A stretch of 21,043 nucleotides of DNA, from NCBI GenBank assembly GCA_964397565.1, contig CAYNJC010000055.1, positions 1 to 21,043 of the forward strand, written 5' to 3'. This document shows positions 1-7,560 of the stretch, piece after piece. The notes below the pieces were generated by a model. It was not told the DNA's origin. It ran no database searches and saw nothing but the letters and a program-made list of their open reading frames with translations. The position numbers were made by a program, and so were the translations under genes. This DNA comes from JAPLST01 sp964397565. Its GTDB lineage: Bacteria > Auribacterota > UBA3054 > JAPLST01. Numbering within the stretch: position 1 is the first letter of the stretch; each line of letters begins with the position of its first letter.

Positions 1-54
1 CGCGAGGGCGGCCGCACGGTCGGCGCCGGCCAAGTCACCGAGATCATTGCGTAA
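1..54 (+). CDS. tuf: Elongation factor Tu, C-terminal end (partial)
   Basis: The window starts inside this gene. Frame 1 reads REGGRTVGAGQVTEIIA and then TAA, which is the conserved C-terminal end of EF-Tu domain III. EF-Tu is the GTPase that brings aminoacyl-tRNA to the ribosomal A site. Only 17 residues are visible, so nothing can be said about the GTPase domain or antibiotic-contact residues. Its place just before rpmG, tRNA-Trp and secE-nusG matches the common tuf-secE-nusG arrangement. Confidence 0.93.
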   Translation, partial: REGGRTVGAGQVTEIIA

Positions 55-100
55 CGCACGTGTGCCCCACGGTACATCATAGCAACGAGAGAGACTGAGT

Positions 101-253
101 ATGCCACGCGAAATCATAACCTTGGCGTGCGCGGAATGCGGCAATCGCAATTACACGTGCACCAAGAATAAGAAGAAGGCATCGGGCCGCCTGGAGATCA
201 AGAAATATTGCCGGTATGACCGCAAGCATACGGCGCACAAGGAAACCCGTTGA
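101..253 (+). CDS. rpmG: 50S ribosomal protein L33
   Basis: This 50-residue basic protein belongs to the L33 family of the large subunit. The tail, KKYCRYDRKHTAHKETR, is typical of the family. It has a zinc-ribbon-like first pair, C10-x2-C13, but the second pair is incomplete: C37 is followed at the usual fourth-cysteine position by D40. One more cysteine, C20, lies between. It may therefore be an intermediate between the zinc-binding (C+) and cysteine-free (C-) paralogue types. The gene is too short for a normal ORF-length cut-off. It begins 46 bases after the tuf stop, with only a weak purine-rich stretch (GAGAGA) upstream, and precedes tRNA-Trp in the same orientation, as in many bacteria. 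Confidence 0.93.
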   Translation: MPREIITLACAECGNRNYTCTKNKKKASGRLEIKKYCRYDRKHTAHKETR

Positions 254-276
254 CTCCGGCGACCATCACAGGCTCT

Positions 277-353
277 AGGGCAGTAGCTCTAATTGGTAGA
301 GCGGCGGTTTCCAAAACCGCATGTTGGGGGTTCGAGTCCCTCCTGCCCTGCCA
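277..353 (+). tRNA. trpT: tRNA-Trp (anticodon CCA)
   Basis: A full cloverleaf can be folded. The acceptor arm AGGGCAG (277-283) pairs with CTGCCCT (343-349), followed by discriminator G350 and an encoded CCA (351-353). The anticodon stem GCGGT (304-308) pairs with ACCGC (316-320) around the seven-base loop TTCCAAA, which places the anticodon CCA at 311-313. The T-arm contains the conserved GGTTCGAGTCC. A single tRNA-Trp between rpmG and secE is a known arrangement, and it is probably processed from the same transcript as its neighbours. Confidence 0.96.
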
Positions 354-371
354 GGCATAACAGGACACTCA

Positions 372-587
372 ATGGCTGACGCAACAAGAAACCCGCTGCT
401 GCGCTTCAACGCGTTCGTCCAGGAAGTCTGGGACGAGATGCAGAAAGTCAACTGGACCACGCGCGCCCAGTTGAAGCAGGCCACCAAGGTGGTGGTGCTC
501 AGCATGGTAATGATGGCCATCTTCCTGGGGTCGGTGGATTTTGTGTCCTCGTTCGTCCTGGCGTGGTTCCTTGAGTTGAAATTCTAA
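372..587 (+). CDS. secE: Preprotein translocase subunit SecE
   Basis: This 71-residue protein is the short single-span form of SecE, which clamps the two halves of the SecY channel. An amphipathic cytoplasmic helix (about residues 10-30, FVQEVWDEMQKVNWTT) contains the typical E-x-x-KV-x-W motif. One membrane span follows at about residues 38-67. The reading frame is open further upstream, into the tRNA. The ATG at 372 is chosen because it gives the normal family N-terminus and is preceded by AGGA (363-366) at a suitable distance. nusG starts 13 bases after the stop, the standard secE-nusG pair. Confidence 0.95.
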   Translation: MADATRNPLLRFNAFVQEVWDEMQKVNWTTRAQLKQATKVVVLSMVMMAIFLGSVDFVSSFVLAWFLELKF

Positions 588-600
588 CCGCACCGCGAGC

Positions 601-1140
601 ATGAGCGACACGCATAAATGGTATGTACTGCAGGCCCTCTCGGGCCAAGAACAGCGTCTCAAAGAAGCGCTGGAGGAACGTATTCGCCTGAATGAAATGG
701 GCGCGTTCGTGCGGCAAGTGCTGATTCCGACCCAAACGGTGCAGGAAATTCGGGGCGGCAAGAAGCGGGTCACGACCCGCAAGTTTTACCCCGGCTATGT
801 CTTGATCGAGATGTTGCTGAATGACGACACGTGGGAATTGATCAAGCGCACGCAGGGCGTGATCGGCTTTCTGGGCGGCGATCATCCCAAGCCGCTCGGC
901 GCGGCGGAAGTGGCGGAAATGTTCACGCAGCTCGAGGCCGCGAAAGACAAGGTGACGCCGCGGATCAGCTTCCAAAAAGGCGATCGGGTCAAGATCAATG
1001 ACGGGCCGTTCGTCAACTTCATCGGCCACGTCGAGGAAGTCGATGAAGAGCGCGGCCGGCTGGGCGTATTCGTGTCGGTCTTTGGCCGCACGACGCCGGT
1101 CGAACTTGAGTACTGGCAGGTTGAAAAGGAAGAAGGCTAA
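601..1140 (+). CDS. nusG: Transcription termination/antitermination protein NusG
   Basis: The 179-residue length is normal for the family. The N-terminal NGN domain (about 5-115) starts with KWYVLQALSGQEQRLKEAL and contains the RKFYPGYVLIEM strand that contacts the RNA polymerase clamp. The C-terminal KOW domain (about 124-177) contains KGDRVKINDGPF and ends with FGRTTPVELEYWQVEK. NusG suppresses pausing and links polymerase to Rho or to ribosomal protein S10. The start ATG follows secE closely with only a weak upstream GAG, so translation may depend on the neighbouring gene. The ribosomal protein genes follow 37 bases later. Confidence 0.97.
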   Translation: MSDTHKWYVLQALSGQEQRLKEALEERIRLNEMGAFVRQVLIPTQTVQEIRGGKKRVTTRKFYPGYVLIEMLLNDDTWELIKRTQGVIGFLGGDHPKPLGAAEVAEMFTQLEAAKDKVTPRISFQKGDRVKINDGPFVNFIGHVEEVDEERGRLGVFVSVFGRTTPVELEYWQVEKEEG

Positions 1141-1177
1141 ATCATAACGAAGTTTCACCTTGAGGTAAGACGAGCGT

Positions 1178-1609
1178 ATGCCCCCAAAACGAGTTACTGG
1201 ACACATTAATCTGCAGATTCCGGCCGGCAAAGCCAACCCGGCGCCGCCGATCGGCCCGTCACTGGGCCAGCACGGCGTCAACATCATGGAATTCTGCAAG
1301 CAGTTTAACGCCGCGACCAAGGCGCAGGAAGAAGGTCTCGTGATTCCGGTGGTGATCACGGTCTATCACGACAAATCGTTCACCTTCATCATGAAATCGC
1401 CGCCGGCCGCGACGCTGATCAAGAAGGCGGCGAATATCGCGACCGCCTCGGCGACGCCCAATCGTGACAAAGTGGGGAAGATCACCCGGGCGCAGGCCGA
1501 GCAGATTTGCATAACGAAGCAGCACGACCTGAATTCGCGCAGCCTCCCGGCGGCGCTGAAAATGGTGGAAGGAACCGCGCGCAGTATGGGCGTGGATATT
1601 GTTGAGTAA
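1178..1609 (+). CDS. rplK: 50S ribosomal protein L11
   Basis: This 143-residue protein shows the normal L11 layout. The N-terminal domain contains LQIPAGKANPAPPIGPSLGQHGVNIMEFCK, whose prolines lie at the thiostrepton-site interface of the ribosomal stalk base. The C-terminal domain (about 75-143) binds the 23S rRNA GTPase-associated region and ends with GTARSMGVDIVE. The gene is first in rplKAJL. A GAGG occurs upstream, at a rather long distance from the ATG. The usual prolines are present, so no thiostrepton-resistance change is seen. Confidence 0.97.
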   Translation: MPPKRVTGHINLQIPAGKANPAPPIGPSLGQHGVNIMEFCKQFNAATKAQEEGLVIPVVITVYHDKSFTFIMKSPPAATLIKKAANIATASATPNRDKVGKITRAQAEQICITKQHDLNSRSLPAALKMVEGTARSMGVDIVE

Positions 1610-1664
1610 CCCATTGTTTAACCACTCACACCCCGCAACCACGGGGGAGCGTAAGGACACGCGC

Positions 1665-2372
1665 ATGAGTACACACAGCAAACGCTATCGGGCCAACCGA
1701 GGCAAAGTCGAACTTGGCAAGCGCTACACGCTGCAACAGGCCATTGCCTTGGTGCAGGAGTTGGCGCCGGCTAAATTCGCCGAATCCGTTGATCTACATC
1801 TGCTCCTGAATGTCGATCCGAAAAAGGCAGACCAAGCCGTGCGCGGCACGGTCGTGCTGCCGCATGGTACGGGCAAGACCCAGCGCGTGCTGGTGTTTGC
1901 GACCGGCGCCGACGCCGAGGCCGCCACGGCCGCCGGCGCGGACATGGTCGGCTTCGAGGACTTGGTCAAGAAAGTTCAGGAAGGCTGGACTGATTTTGAC
2001 ATTGCGATCGCCACCCCAACCACCATGCGCGAGGTCGGCAAGCTCGGCAAAGTGCTGGGCCCGCGCGGCTTGATGCCGTCGCCCAAGGCCGGCACGGTGG
2101 CCACCGATGTCACCACGGCGGTCAAAGAGTTCAAGGCCGGCAAGGTGGAATTCCGGGTGGACAAGCAGGCTGGCATTCACTGTGCCGTCGGCAAAGTGTC
2201 ATTTGGCCCGCTGCAGTTGTTGGAGAATGTGCGGGCGTTGTTGGCCGCCGTGTTGAAGGCGCGGCCGTCCTCAGTGAAAGGCGGGTATCTGCAGAAAATC
2301 GCGGTGTCCTCGACGATGAGCCCCGGTGTGCGGGTTGATCCGCGCGACGTGGAGCGCGAGGCGGCCGTCTAA
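1665..2372 (+). CDS. rplA: 50S ribosomal protein L1
   Basis: This 235-residue protein has the family signature GKLGKVLGPRGLMPSPKAGTV in domain II, and domain I starts with KRYRANRGKVELGKRYTLQQA. L1 forms the mobile stalk that handles deacylated tRNA at the E site. In many bacteria it also represses its own operon by binding mRNA. The open frame extends 22 codons upstream to 1599, overlapping rplK. The ATG at 1665 is preferred because it restores the normal N-terminus and has AAGGA upstream. No obvious L1-binding mimic was recognised in the short rplK leader. Confidence 0.97.
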   Translation: MSTHSKRYRANRGKVELGKRYTLQQAIALVQELAPAKFAESVDLHLLLNVDPKKADQAVRGTVVLPHGTGKTQRVLVFATGADAEAATAAGADMVGFEDLVKKVQEGWTDFDIAIATPTTMREVGKLGKVLGPRGLMPSPKAGTVATDVTTAVKEFKAGKVEFRVDKQAGIHCAVGKVSFGPLQLLENVRALLAAVLKARPSSVKGGYLQKIAVSSTMSPGVRVDPRDVEREAAV

Positions 2373-2415
2373 TACGGCGACCGCATGACGTTATTATTGA
2401 CAGCAGGATTTTCCC

Positions 2416-3156
2416 ATGCGTTCGAAAAATGTTGTTAAAGAGTTGATGGTCGACGAGCTGCGGCGCGCCTATGACAAGAGCACGCTGCTGGTCGCCGCGA
2501 ATTATCACGGGATTACGTCGGCGCGCATGAGCGTGCTGCGCAACAAGCTGGCCGAGGTGCAAGGCAGCGTCCATGTGGTCAAGAACCGCTTGGTCAAGCG
2601 GTCATTGCCGAACAGCGGCGACGCGGATTTTGCGGCGCTGCTGAACGGCCCGATCGCGTTGGCGGCGACGCGCGGCAATGCCGTCGCCTTGGCCAAAGCG
2701 CTGATCCAATTTGCCAAGGACAACAACGCGCTGGTCATTCGGGGCGGGCTGCTCGACATGACCCGCGTGGTGAGCGCGGACGAGATCACATCGCTGTCCA
2801 CATTGCCGCCGCGCGAAGTGTTGCTGGCCATGTTGCTGGGCACGATGCAGGGGCCACTGCGCGGCTTGGTGTCGTTGCTCCACACGCTGGTGGGCAACAT
2901 GGTGCGGGTGCTCGATCAAGTGGCCAAAGCCAAGGCCGCCGCGGCACCCGAGCCGGCCGCCGCGACGAGTCCCGTGCCCGAGCCGGCGGCCGCAGCCAGT
3001 CCTGCGTCCGAGGCGGCGGCCGTGCCCGAACCGGCGGCAACGAGTCCCGCGCCCGAGCCGGCGGCCGTGCCCGAACCGGCGGCCGCGACGAGTCCCGCGC
3101 CCGAGCCGGCGGCGGAACCTGCGCCGGCCGTCACCGAACCACCCCCGTCTGCTTAA
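2416..3156 (+). CDS. rplJ: 50S ribosomal protein L10 with long Ala/Pro/Glu-rich C-terminal tail
   Basis: Residues 1-173 form a normal L10: an rRNA-binding N-terminal domain with VVKNRLVKRSL, and a C-terminal helix, LVSLLHTLVGNMVRVLDQV (151-169), that carries L7/L12 dimers. L10 usually ends close to this helix. Here a tail of about 73 residues (174-246) made of PEPAAATSP-like units follows, coded by near-exact DNA repeats. The tail has glutamate but almost no lysine and is probably disordered. The ATG has AGGA upstream. Only 43 bases separate it from rplA, leaving no room for an E. coli-type L10 autoregulatory leader. Confidence 0.95.
   Translation: MRSKNVVKELMVDELRRAYDKSTLLVAANYHGITSARMSVLRNKLAEVQGSVHVVKNRLVKRSLPNSGDADFAALLNGPIALAATRGNAVALAKALIQFAKDNNALVIRGGLLDMTRVVSADEITSLSTLPPREVLLAMLLGTMQGPLRGLVSLLHTLVGNMVRVLDQVAKAKAAAAPEPAAATSPVPEPAAAASPASEAAAVPEPAATSPAPEPAAVPEPAAATSPAPEPAAEPAPAVTEPPPSA
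2935..3153 (+). repeat. GC-rich imperfect coding repeat encoding the L10 tail
   Basis: The DNA coding for the L10 tail is internally duplicated. A 32-base stretch at 2959-2990 recurs at 3082-3113 with one mismatch, at 2975 (T) versus 3098 (C). Shorter units around GCCCGA(G/A)CCGGCGGC occur between them. The pattern fits growth by slippage or unequal recombination in frame. Confidence 0.8.
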
Positions 3157-3248
3157 CGCGCACGGTGCGCGCTCTTATAGATACGCACTCAATTGACAAT
3201 TGCCTCTTAATTCACTAACGTACAACGCGAAGACCAAAGGAGAAGAGT

Positions 3249-3632
3249 ATGGCATCTGAAAAGTTACAAGGCATCATCAGCCAGGTCGATACCCTGACCG
3301 TGCTTGAACTGAACGAGCTGGTAAAGGCCATGGAAGAGAAGTATGGTGTCAGCGCCGCGGCGCCGATGGCCATGATGGCCGCGCCGGCAGCCGGCGACGC
3401 CGCCGCGGCGGTGGAAGAACAGACCGAATTCACGGTCGTGCTGAAGGATGCGGGCGCGCAAAAGATCCAAGTGATCAAAGAAGTGCGCACGATCACCAGC
3501 CTGGGCTTGAAGGAAGCGAAGGACCTGGTGGACAATCCGCCCAAGCCGATCAAGGAAAACGTCAACAAGCAGGAAGCAGAGGAAATCAAGAAGAAAATTG
3601 AAGCCGTCGGTGGCGTGGTTGAGATTAAGTAA
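3249..3632 (+). CDS. rplL: 50S ribosomal protein L7/L12
   Basis: This 127-residue protein has the expected three parts. The N-terminal dimerisation domain (about 1-33) binds L10. A flexible Ala/Met/Gly hinge (about 35-55) follows. The C-terminal domain (about 58-127) has the factor-binding surface in QKIQVIKEVRTITSLGLKEAKDLVDNPPKPIKE. It recruits EF-Tu, EF-G, IF2 and release factors to the ribosome. A strong Shine-Dalgarno AAGGAG (3237-3242) lies six bases from the ATG, one of the best in the block. This fits the need to make several L12 copies per ribosome. Confidence 0.97.
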   Translation: MASEKLQGIISQVDTLTVLELNELVKAMEEKYGVSAAAPMAMMAAPAAGDAAAAVEEQTEFTVVLKDAGAQKIQVIKEVRTITSLGLKEAKDLVDNPPKPIKENVNKQEAEEIKKKIEAVGGVVEIK

Positions 3633-3706
3633 TCCGCGCGTGCTGGATGTTGTGCTTATCAGACCGGTAGCCTTGTTGTTAACGAGTAGAACGCAGCGCG
3701 CCCGGC

Positions 3707-3752
3707 GCGGGCATTGCTGGCCGCAGTGTGCGGACAGCGATGCCGTGCCCGC
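3707..3752 (+). promoter_or_regulatory. Stable stem-loop in the rplL-rpoB intergenic region
   Basis: The 147-base gap between rplL and rpoB holds a long folded structure. GCGGGCA (3707-3713) pairs with TGCCCGC (3746-3752), TTGCTG (3714-3719) with CAGCGA (3735-3740, one G-U), and CCGCA (3721-3725) with TGCGG (3729-3733) around a GTG loop. There is a five-base bulge at 3741-3745. It has no following T run. In E. coli this interval contains an attenuator and an RNase III processing site. A similar role here is inferred from position only. Confidence 0.5.
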
Positions 3753-3779
3753 TCGCGTTGTGTTGCCGTGGATACGAAT

Positions 3780-6700
3780 ATGACCAAGATTCTGCGCACT
3801 GTCTATGCCACCTTGCCTGATGTCGTGCCGCTGCCGCCCTTGAGCGAGATGCAGCGCAAATCGTACGACGAATTCCTGCAGAAGGACTTGTTGCCGGAGG
3901 AGCGTGGCCCGGTCGGCTTGCAAGCTCTGTTCAAGGAAATATTCCCGATTGCCAGCGCCTCACGCAAGCTCGAGATGCAGTTTGCGCATTACTCCTTCGG
4001 CGTTTCAAAATACGACGAGATCGAGTGCATGCGCCGCGGCAAGACCTACGAAGCCCCCTTGAAAGTGACCTTGCGCATCAAAGGGCCCAATGACGTGATG
4101 AAGGAACAGAGCGTGTATCTCGGCATGGTGCCGTTGATGACCCGCAAAGGCACGTTCATCATCAATGGCGTTGAGCGCGTGATCGTCAGTCAGTTGCAGC
4201 GCTCGCCGGGCATCACCTATGATCGCGTCCAGCATCCGTCGGGGATGTATCTGTACACCTATACGATTATTCCCTATCGCGGCACCTGGCTTGAAGCGTC
4301 GTTCGATCTGAATGACAACATCTACATGAGCGTGGATCGACGCCACAAGCGTCGCCGCATTTTGGTCACCACCCTTTTGCGCGCGCTGGGCTTTGAATCC
4401 GACGAGCAGATCGCCGCACTGTTTTACAAGAAGGCCACCATCAGCCTCAAGGGTGGCGCCGCCAAGCGCGCTGCCGGCAAGATTGTGGCCGGCAATGTCA
4501 AGGCCAGCGGCGGGCGCAAGATTATTGCCAAGGCCTTGGATGAGCTCACCGAAGAAGTGGTCGCGGAGCTGGTCGCGGCCGGCATTACGGAACTCGACGT
4601 GCTGCAGGGCATGGGCTCGGATTCGCCGATTTACCAAATGTTGAAACGTGAGGAATACGCGACGGATCGTGTCCGCGCCCTGCGCGAAATTTACGCGCGC
4701 TTGCAGCCGGGCGAACCGATCGTCCTGCAGAATGCCGAAAACCTGCTGCGGCGCCTGTTCTTCGACCCGGCCACCTACGACCTCGGCCATGTCGGCCGCT
4801 TCAAGCTCAATAAGAAGCTGGGCCAGTCGATGGACGCCGAATCGCTCACCCGCCGCACCCTGTGTGAGCAGGACATCATCGCCGCCGTCAGTTACCTGCT
4901 CGATCTGCGCATGGGCCTGCGCAAATCCACGCTGTCTGGCGTCTCGGTTGACCTGGATGACATTGATCATCTCGGCAACCGGCGCATCCGTTCGGTCGGC
5001 GAGTTGGCGATGAACCAGTGCCGTTCGGCGCTGGTGCGCCTCGACCGCTATGTCCGCGACCGGATGAGCCAGCAAACGCAAGGGGCCGAAATTCCCATGC
5101 CGGAAAAACTGGTCAATCCGCGCATCCTGACCAATTTGCTGCGCGACTTTTTCGGGCGTTCACAGCTTTCCCAGTTCATGGACCAACTGAATCCGTTGGC
5201 CGAGTTGACCCACAAGCGGCGCCTCTCCGCGCTTGGTCCGGGCGGCTTGAACCGTGATCGGGCCGGCTTCAAAGTGCGCGACGTGCATAGCAGTCACTAT
5301 GGCCGCATCTGCCCGATTGAGACACCGGAAGGCGCAAACATCGGCCTGATCGCCTCGATGAGCACCTATGCCCACTGCAACCATCTGGGCTTTCTTGAAA
5401 CACCCTACATCAAAGTGAGCAAGGGCAAGATTCATCCCGAGCAGATCGATCATCTGACCGCCGATGAAGAGGAAAAATTCACGATCGCACAGGCCAACGC
5501 GCCGCGCAACAGCGACGGCCGCTTCACGGCTCCAATGGTGATGTGCCGCCAAGCCGGCAATTTTGTGCTGGCGCCGGCCCAAGACGTGCAGTACATTGAC
5601 GTTTCGCCGAAGCAGATCGTATCCGTCGCCGCCAGCCTGGTGCCGTTCATCGAGCACGATGACGCCAACCGCGCGCTGATGGGTTCGAACATGCAGCGCC
5701 AGGCTGTGCCGTTGATGATCACGGAAGCGCCGCTGATCGGCACCGGCATGGAAGCCTGCGTGGCGCGCGACAGCGGCGCGGTCGAAATTGCCGAACACGA
5801 CGGCGTGGTTGAAGGTGTGGATGCCACGCAGGTAGTCATCCGTGCCAACGACGGCAGCACGCACACCACCAAGCTGATCAAGTTTGCGCGTTCGAACTCG
5901 GCCACGACGATTAACTATCATCCCACCGTGCTGCCCGGCGAGAAGGTGCAGAAAGGCAGCGTCATCGCCGATGGCCCGGCCTGCGACAATGGCGAAATCG
6001 CGCTGGGGCGCAATGTCATCGTCGCCTTCATGCCGTGGGAGGGCTACAATTTTGAGGACGCGATCCTGGTCAACGAGCAATTGATCAAAGAGGACGCCTA
6101 CACGTCGATTCACATCGAGAACTTCGAGTTGACGGTCAACGACACCAAGCTGGGCCGCGAAGAGACCACCCGCGACATTCCCAACGTGGGTGAAACAGCG
6201 CTGGCGCGGCTGGATGCCGAGGGCATTGTGCTGCCGGGCACGGAAGTGCGCCCGGGTGACATCCTGGTCGGCAAGATCACGCCCAAGAGCGAGACCGAGC
6301 TGAGCCCCGAGGAACGCCTGCTGAAGGCGATCTTTGGTGAAAAGGCAGCGGATGTGCGCGATGCCAGCTTGCGCGTCCCGGCCGGCACCGAAGGCATTGT
6401 CATGCACATTGATGTCTTTCGCCGGCATACCAACGATACCACCCGCGACAAGATCGAGGAAAAACGCCAAGTCAAGGAAGCCCACAGCCAATTTGTGCAG
6501 CGTGAACGCGACCTGCTTGACTGGCGCAAGAACATGCTGGCCGAACACTTCACCCGCGTCTTGCAGGGTGACTTGATTGATGAAGCCACTGGCGAAACGT
6601 TGGCGAACGCCGGCACGCACATCAGCCCCGAACTGGCGCTGCGGATCGAGCGCCAGCGCTTGCTGGGCCTGATCGTCGAGGACGCTGCGTTTGTCAAGGA

Positions 6701-7541
6701 CGTCAACGCCGTGCACTACCGTTTTGAGTACCAGCTTGAGTGCATCAACACCGATTACTATCGCCAGCTTGAATGCATCCGTCGTGGCGACGAGCTGGAG
6801 CATGGCGTGCTGAAACTGGTGCGCGTCTATATCGCCATCAAGCACCGCCTGCAAGTCGGCGACAAGATGGCCGGCCGGCACGGCAACAAGGGCGTGGTGG
6901 CGAAAATAATGTCGAAGGAAGACATGCCGTTCCTCGAGGACGGTACGCCGGTGGATATCATTCTCAATCCGCTGGGGGTGCCGTCGCGCATGAACGTCGG
7001 CCAGATTCTCGAGACCCACCTGGGCTGGGCGGCCAAGTTGCTGAACCTGCACATCGCCTCGCCGGTCTTTGACGGTGTGCCGGAGGAGAAGATTCGTGCG
7101 TTCTTGAAAAAGGCCGGGCTGCCGGAAGACGGCAAAGTGATGCTGTATGACGGCCGCACCGGCGAGCCGTTTGCACAGCGCGTCACGGTCGGCTGCATTT
7201 ACATGATGAAACTCGGCCATTTGGTGGCCAACAAGATCCATGCGCGCTCGACCGGGCCGTACTCGCTGGTGACCCAGCAACCGTTGGGCGGCAAAGCCCA
7301 GTCGGGCGGCCAGCGCTTGGGCGAGATGGAAGTGTGGGCGCTTGAAGCCTACGGCGCGGCCTTCACGCTGCAGGAGCTGCTGACCGTCAAATCCGACGAT
7401 GTCGGCGGGCGCTCGCGCATCTATGATGCGATCATTAAAGGCGACTGCTCGTTGCATGCCGAAACACCCGAGTCATTCAACGTGTTGGTCAAAGAACTGC
7501 GCGCGTCGTGTCTCGACGTGCGCACCGAAAAAGAAACTTAA
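3780..7541 (+). CDS. rpoB: DNA-directed RNA polymerase subunit beta
   Basis: This is the full-length beta subunit, 1253 residues. The frame is open 22 codons further upstream, but that part overlaps the intergenic hairpin and is unlike known N-termini, so the ATG at 3780 (MTKILRTVYATLPDVVPLP) is used. Shine-Dalgarno support is weak. Visible landmarks are the rifampicin-region segment SQLSQFMDQLNPLAELTHKRR from S461, GYNFEDAI, and DKMAGRHGNKGVV with the two active-site lysines K1029 and K1037. A charged, probably coiled insertion (around EEKRQVKEAHSQFVQRERDL) precedes the latter and resembles lineage insertions of this subunit. The C-terminus LGEMEVWALEAYGAAFTLQE, which contacts beta-prime, is intact. 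Confidence 0.97.
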   Translation: MTKILRTVYATLPDVVPLPPLSEMQRKSYDEFLQKDLLPEERGPVGLQALFKEIFPIASASRKLEMQFAHYSFGVSKYDEIECMRRGKTYEAPLKVTLRIKGPNDVMKEQSVYLGMVPLMTRKGTFIINGVERVIVSQLQRSPGITYDRVQHPSGMYLYTYTIIPYRGTWLEASFDLNDNIYMSVDRRHKRRRILVTTLLRALGFESDEQIAALFYKKATISLKGGAAKRAAGKIVAGNVKASGGRKIIAKALDELTEEVVAELVAAGITELDVLQGMGSDSPIYQMLKREEYATDRVRALREIYARLQPGEPIVLQNAENLLRRLFFDPATYDLGHVGRFKLNKKLGQSMDAESLTRRTLCEQDIIAAVSYLLDLRMGLRKSTLSGVSVDLDDIDHLGNRRIRSVGELAMNQCRSALVRLDRYVRDRMSQQTQGAEIPMPEKLVNPRILTNLLRDFFGRSQLSQFMDQLNPLAELTHKRRLSALGPGGLNRDRAGFKVRDVHSSHYGRICPIETPEGANIGLIASMSTYAHCNHLGFLETPYIKVSKGKIHPEQIDHLTADEEEKFTIAQANAPRNSDGRFTAPMVMCRQAGNFVLAPAQDVQYIDVSPKQIVSVAASLVPFIEHDDANRALMGSNMQRQAVPLMITEAPLIGTGMEACVARDSGAVEIAEHDGVVEGVDATQVVIRANDGSTHTTKLIKFARSNSATTINYHPTVLPGEKVQKGSVIADGPACDNGEIALGRNVIVAFMPWEGYNFEDAILVNEQLIKEDAYTSIHIENFELTVNDTKLGREETTRDIPNVGETALARLDAEGIVLPGTEVRPGDILVGKITPKSETELSPEERLLKAIFGEKAADVRDASLRVPAGTEGIVMHIDVFRRHTNDTTRDKIEEKRQVKEAHSQFVQRERDLLDWRKNMLAEHFTRVLQGDLIDEATGETLANAGTHISPELALRIERQRLLGLIVEDAAFVKDVNAVHYRFEYQLECINTDYYRQLECIRRGDELEHGVLKLVRVYIAIKHRLQVGDKMAGRHGNKGVVAKIMSKEDMPFLEDGTPVDIILNPLGVPSRMNVGQILETHLGWAAKLLNLHIASPVFDGVPEEKIRAFLKKAGLPEDGKVMLYDGRTGEPFAQRVTVGCIYMMKLGHLVANKIHARSTGPYSLVTQQPLGGKAQSGGQRLGEMEVWALEAYGAAFTLQELLTVKSDDVGGRSRIYDAIIKGDCSLHAETPESFNVLVKELRASCLDVRTEKET

Positions 7542-7560
7542 CAGCCACGCAAGTACTTCC

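Noticed and set aside
2373..2415. L10 leader (ribosomal stalk autoregulation RNA) before rplJ
   Set aside because: The spacer is only 43 bases and no kink-turn or stem of that family can be formed.
3188..3206. CAATTGACAATTG palindrome in the rplJ-rplL spacer as an operator or promoter
   Set aside because: The stem is short and AT-only at its core, and no -10 box follows TTGACA at a proper distance. It is probably chance in an AT-rich spacer.
5151..5240. Rifampicin-region differences in RpoB (L470, and A in place of the usual Ser a few residues later)
   Set aside because: These positions vary naturally between phyla. The main resistance positions (Q, D, H, R, S, L of the cluster) have the sensitive residues.
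5160..7457. A 765-codon open frame on the minus strand across rpoB
   Set aside because: It is antisense to conserved rpoB sequence and is explained by GC-rich codon bias. The translation resembles no known protein.
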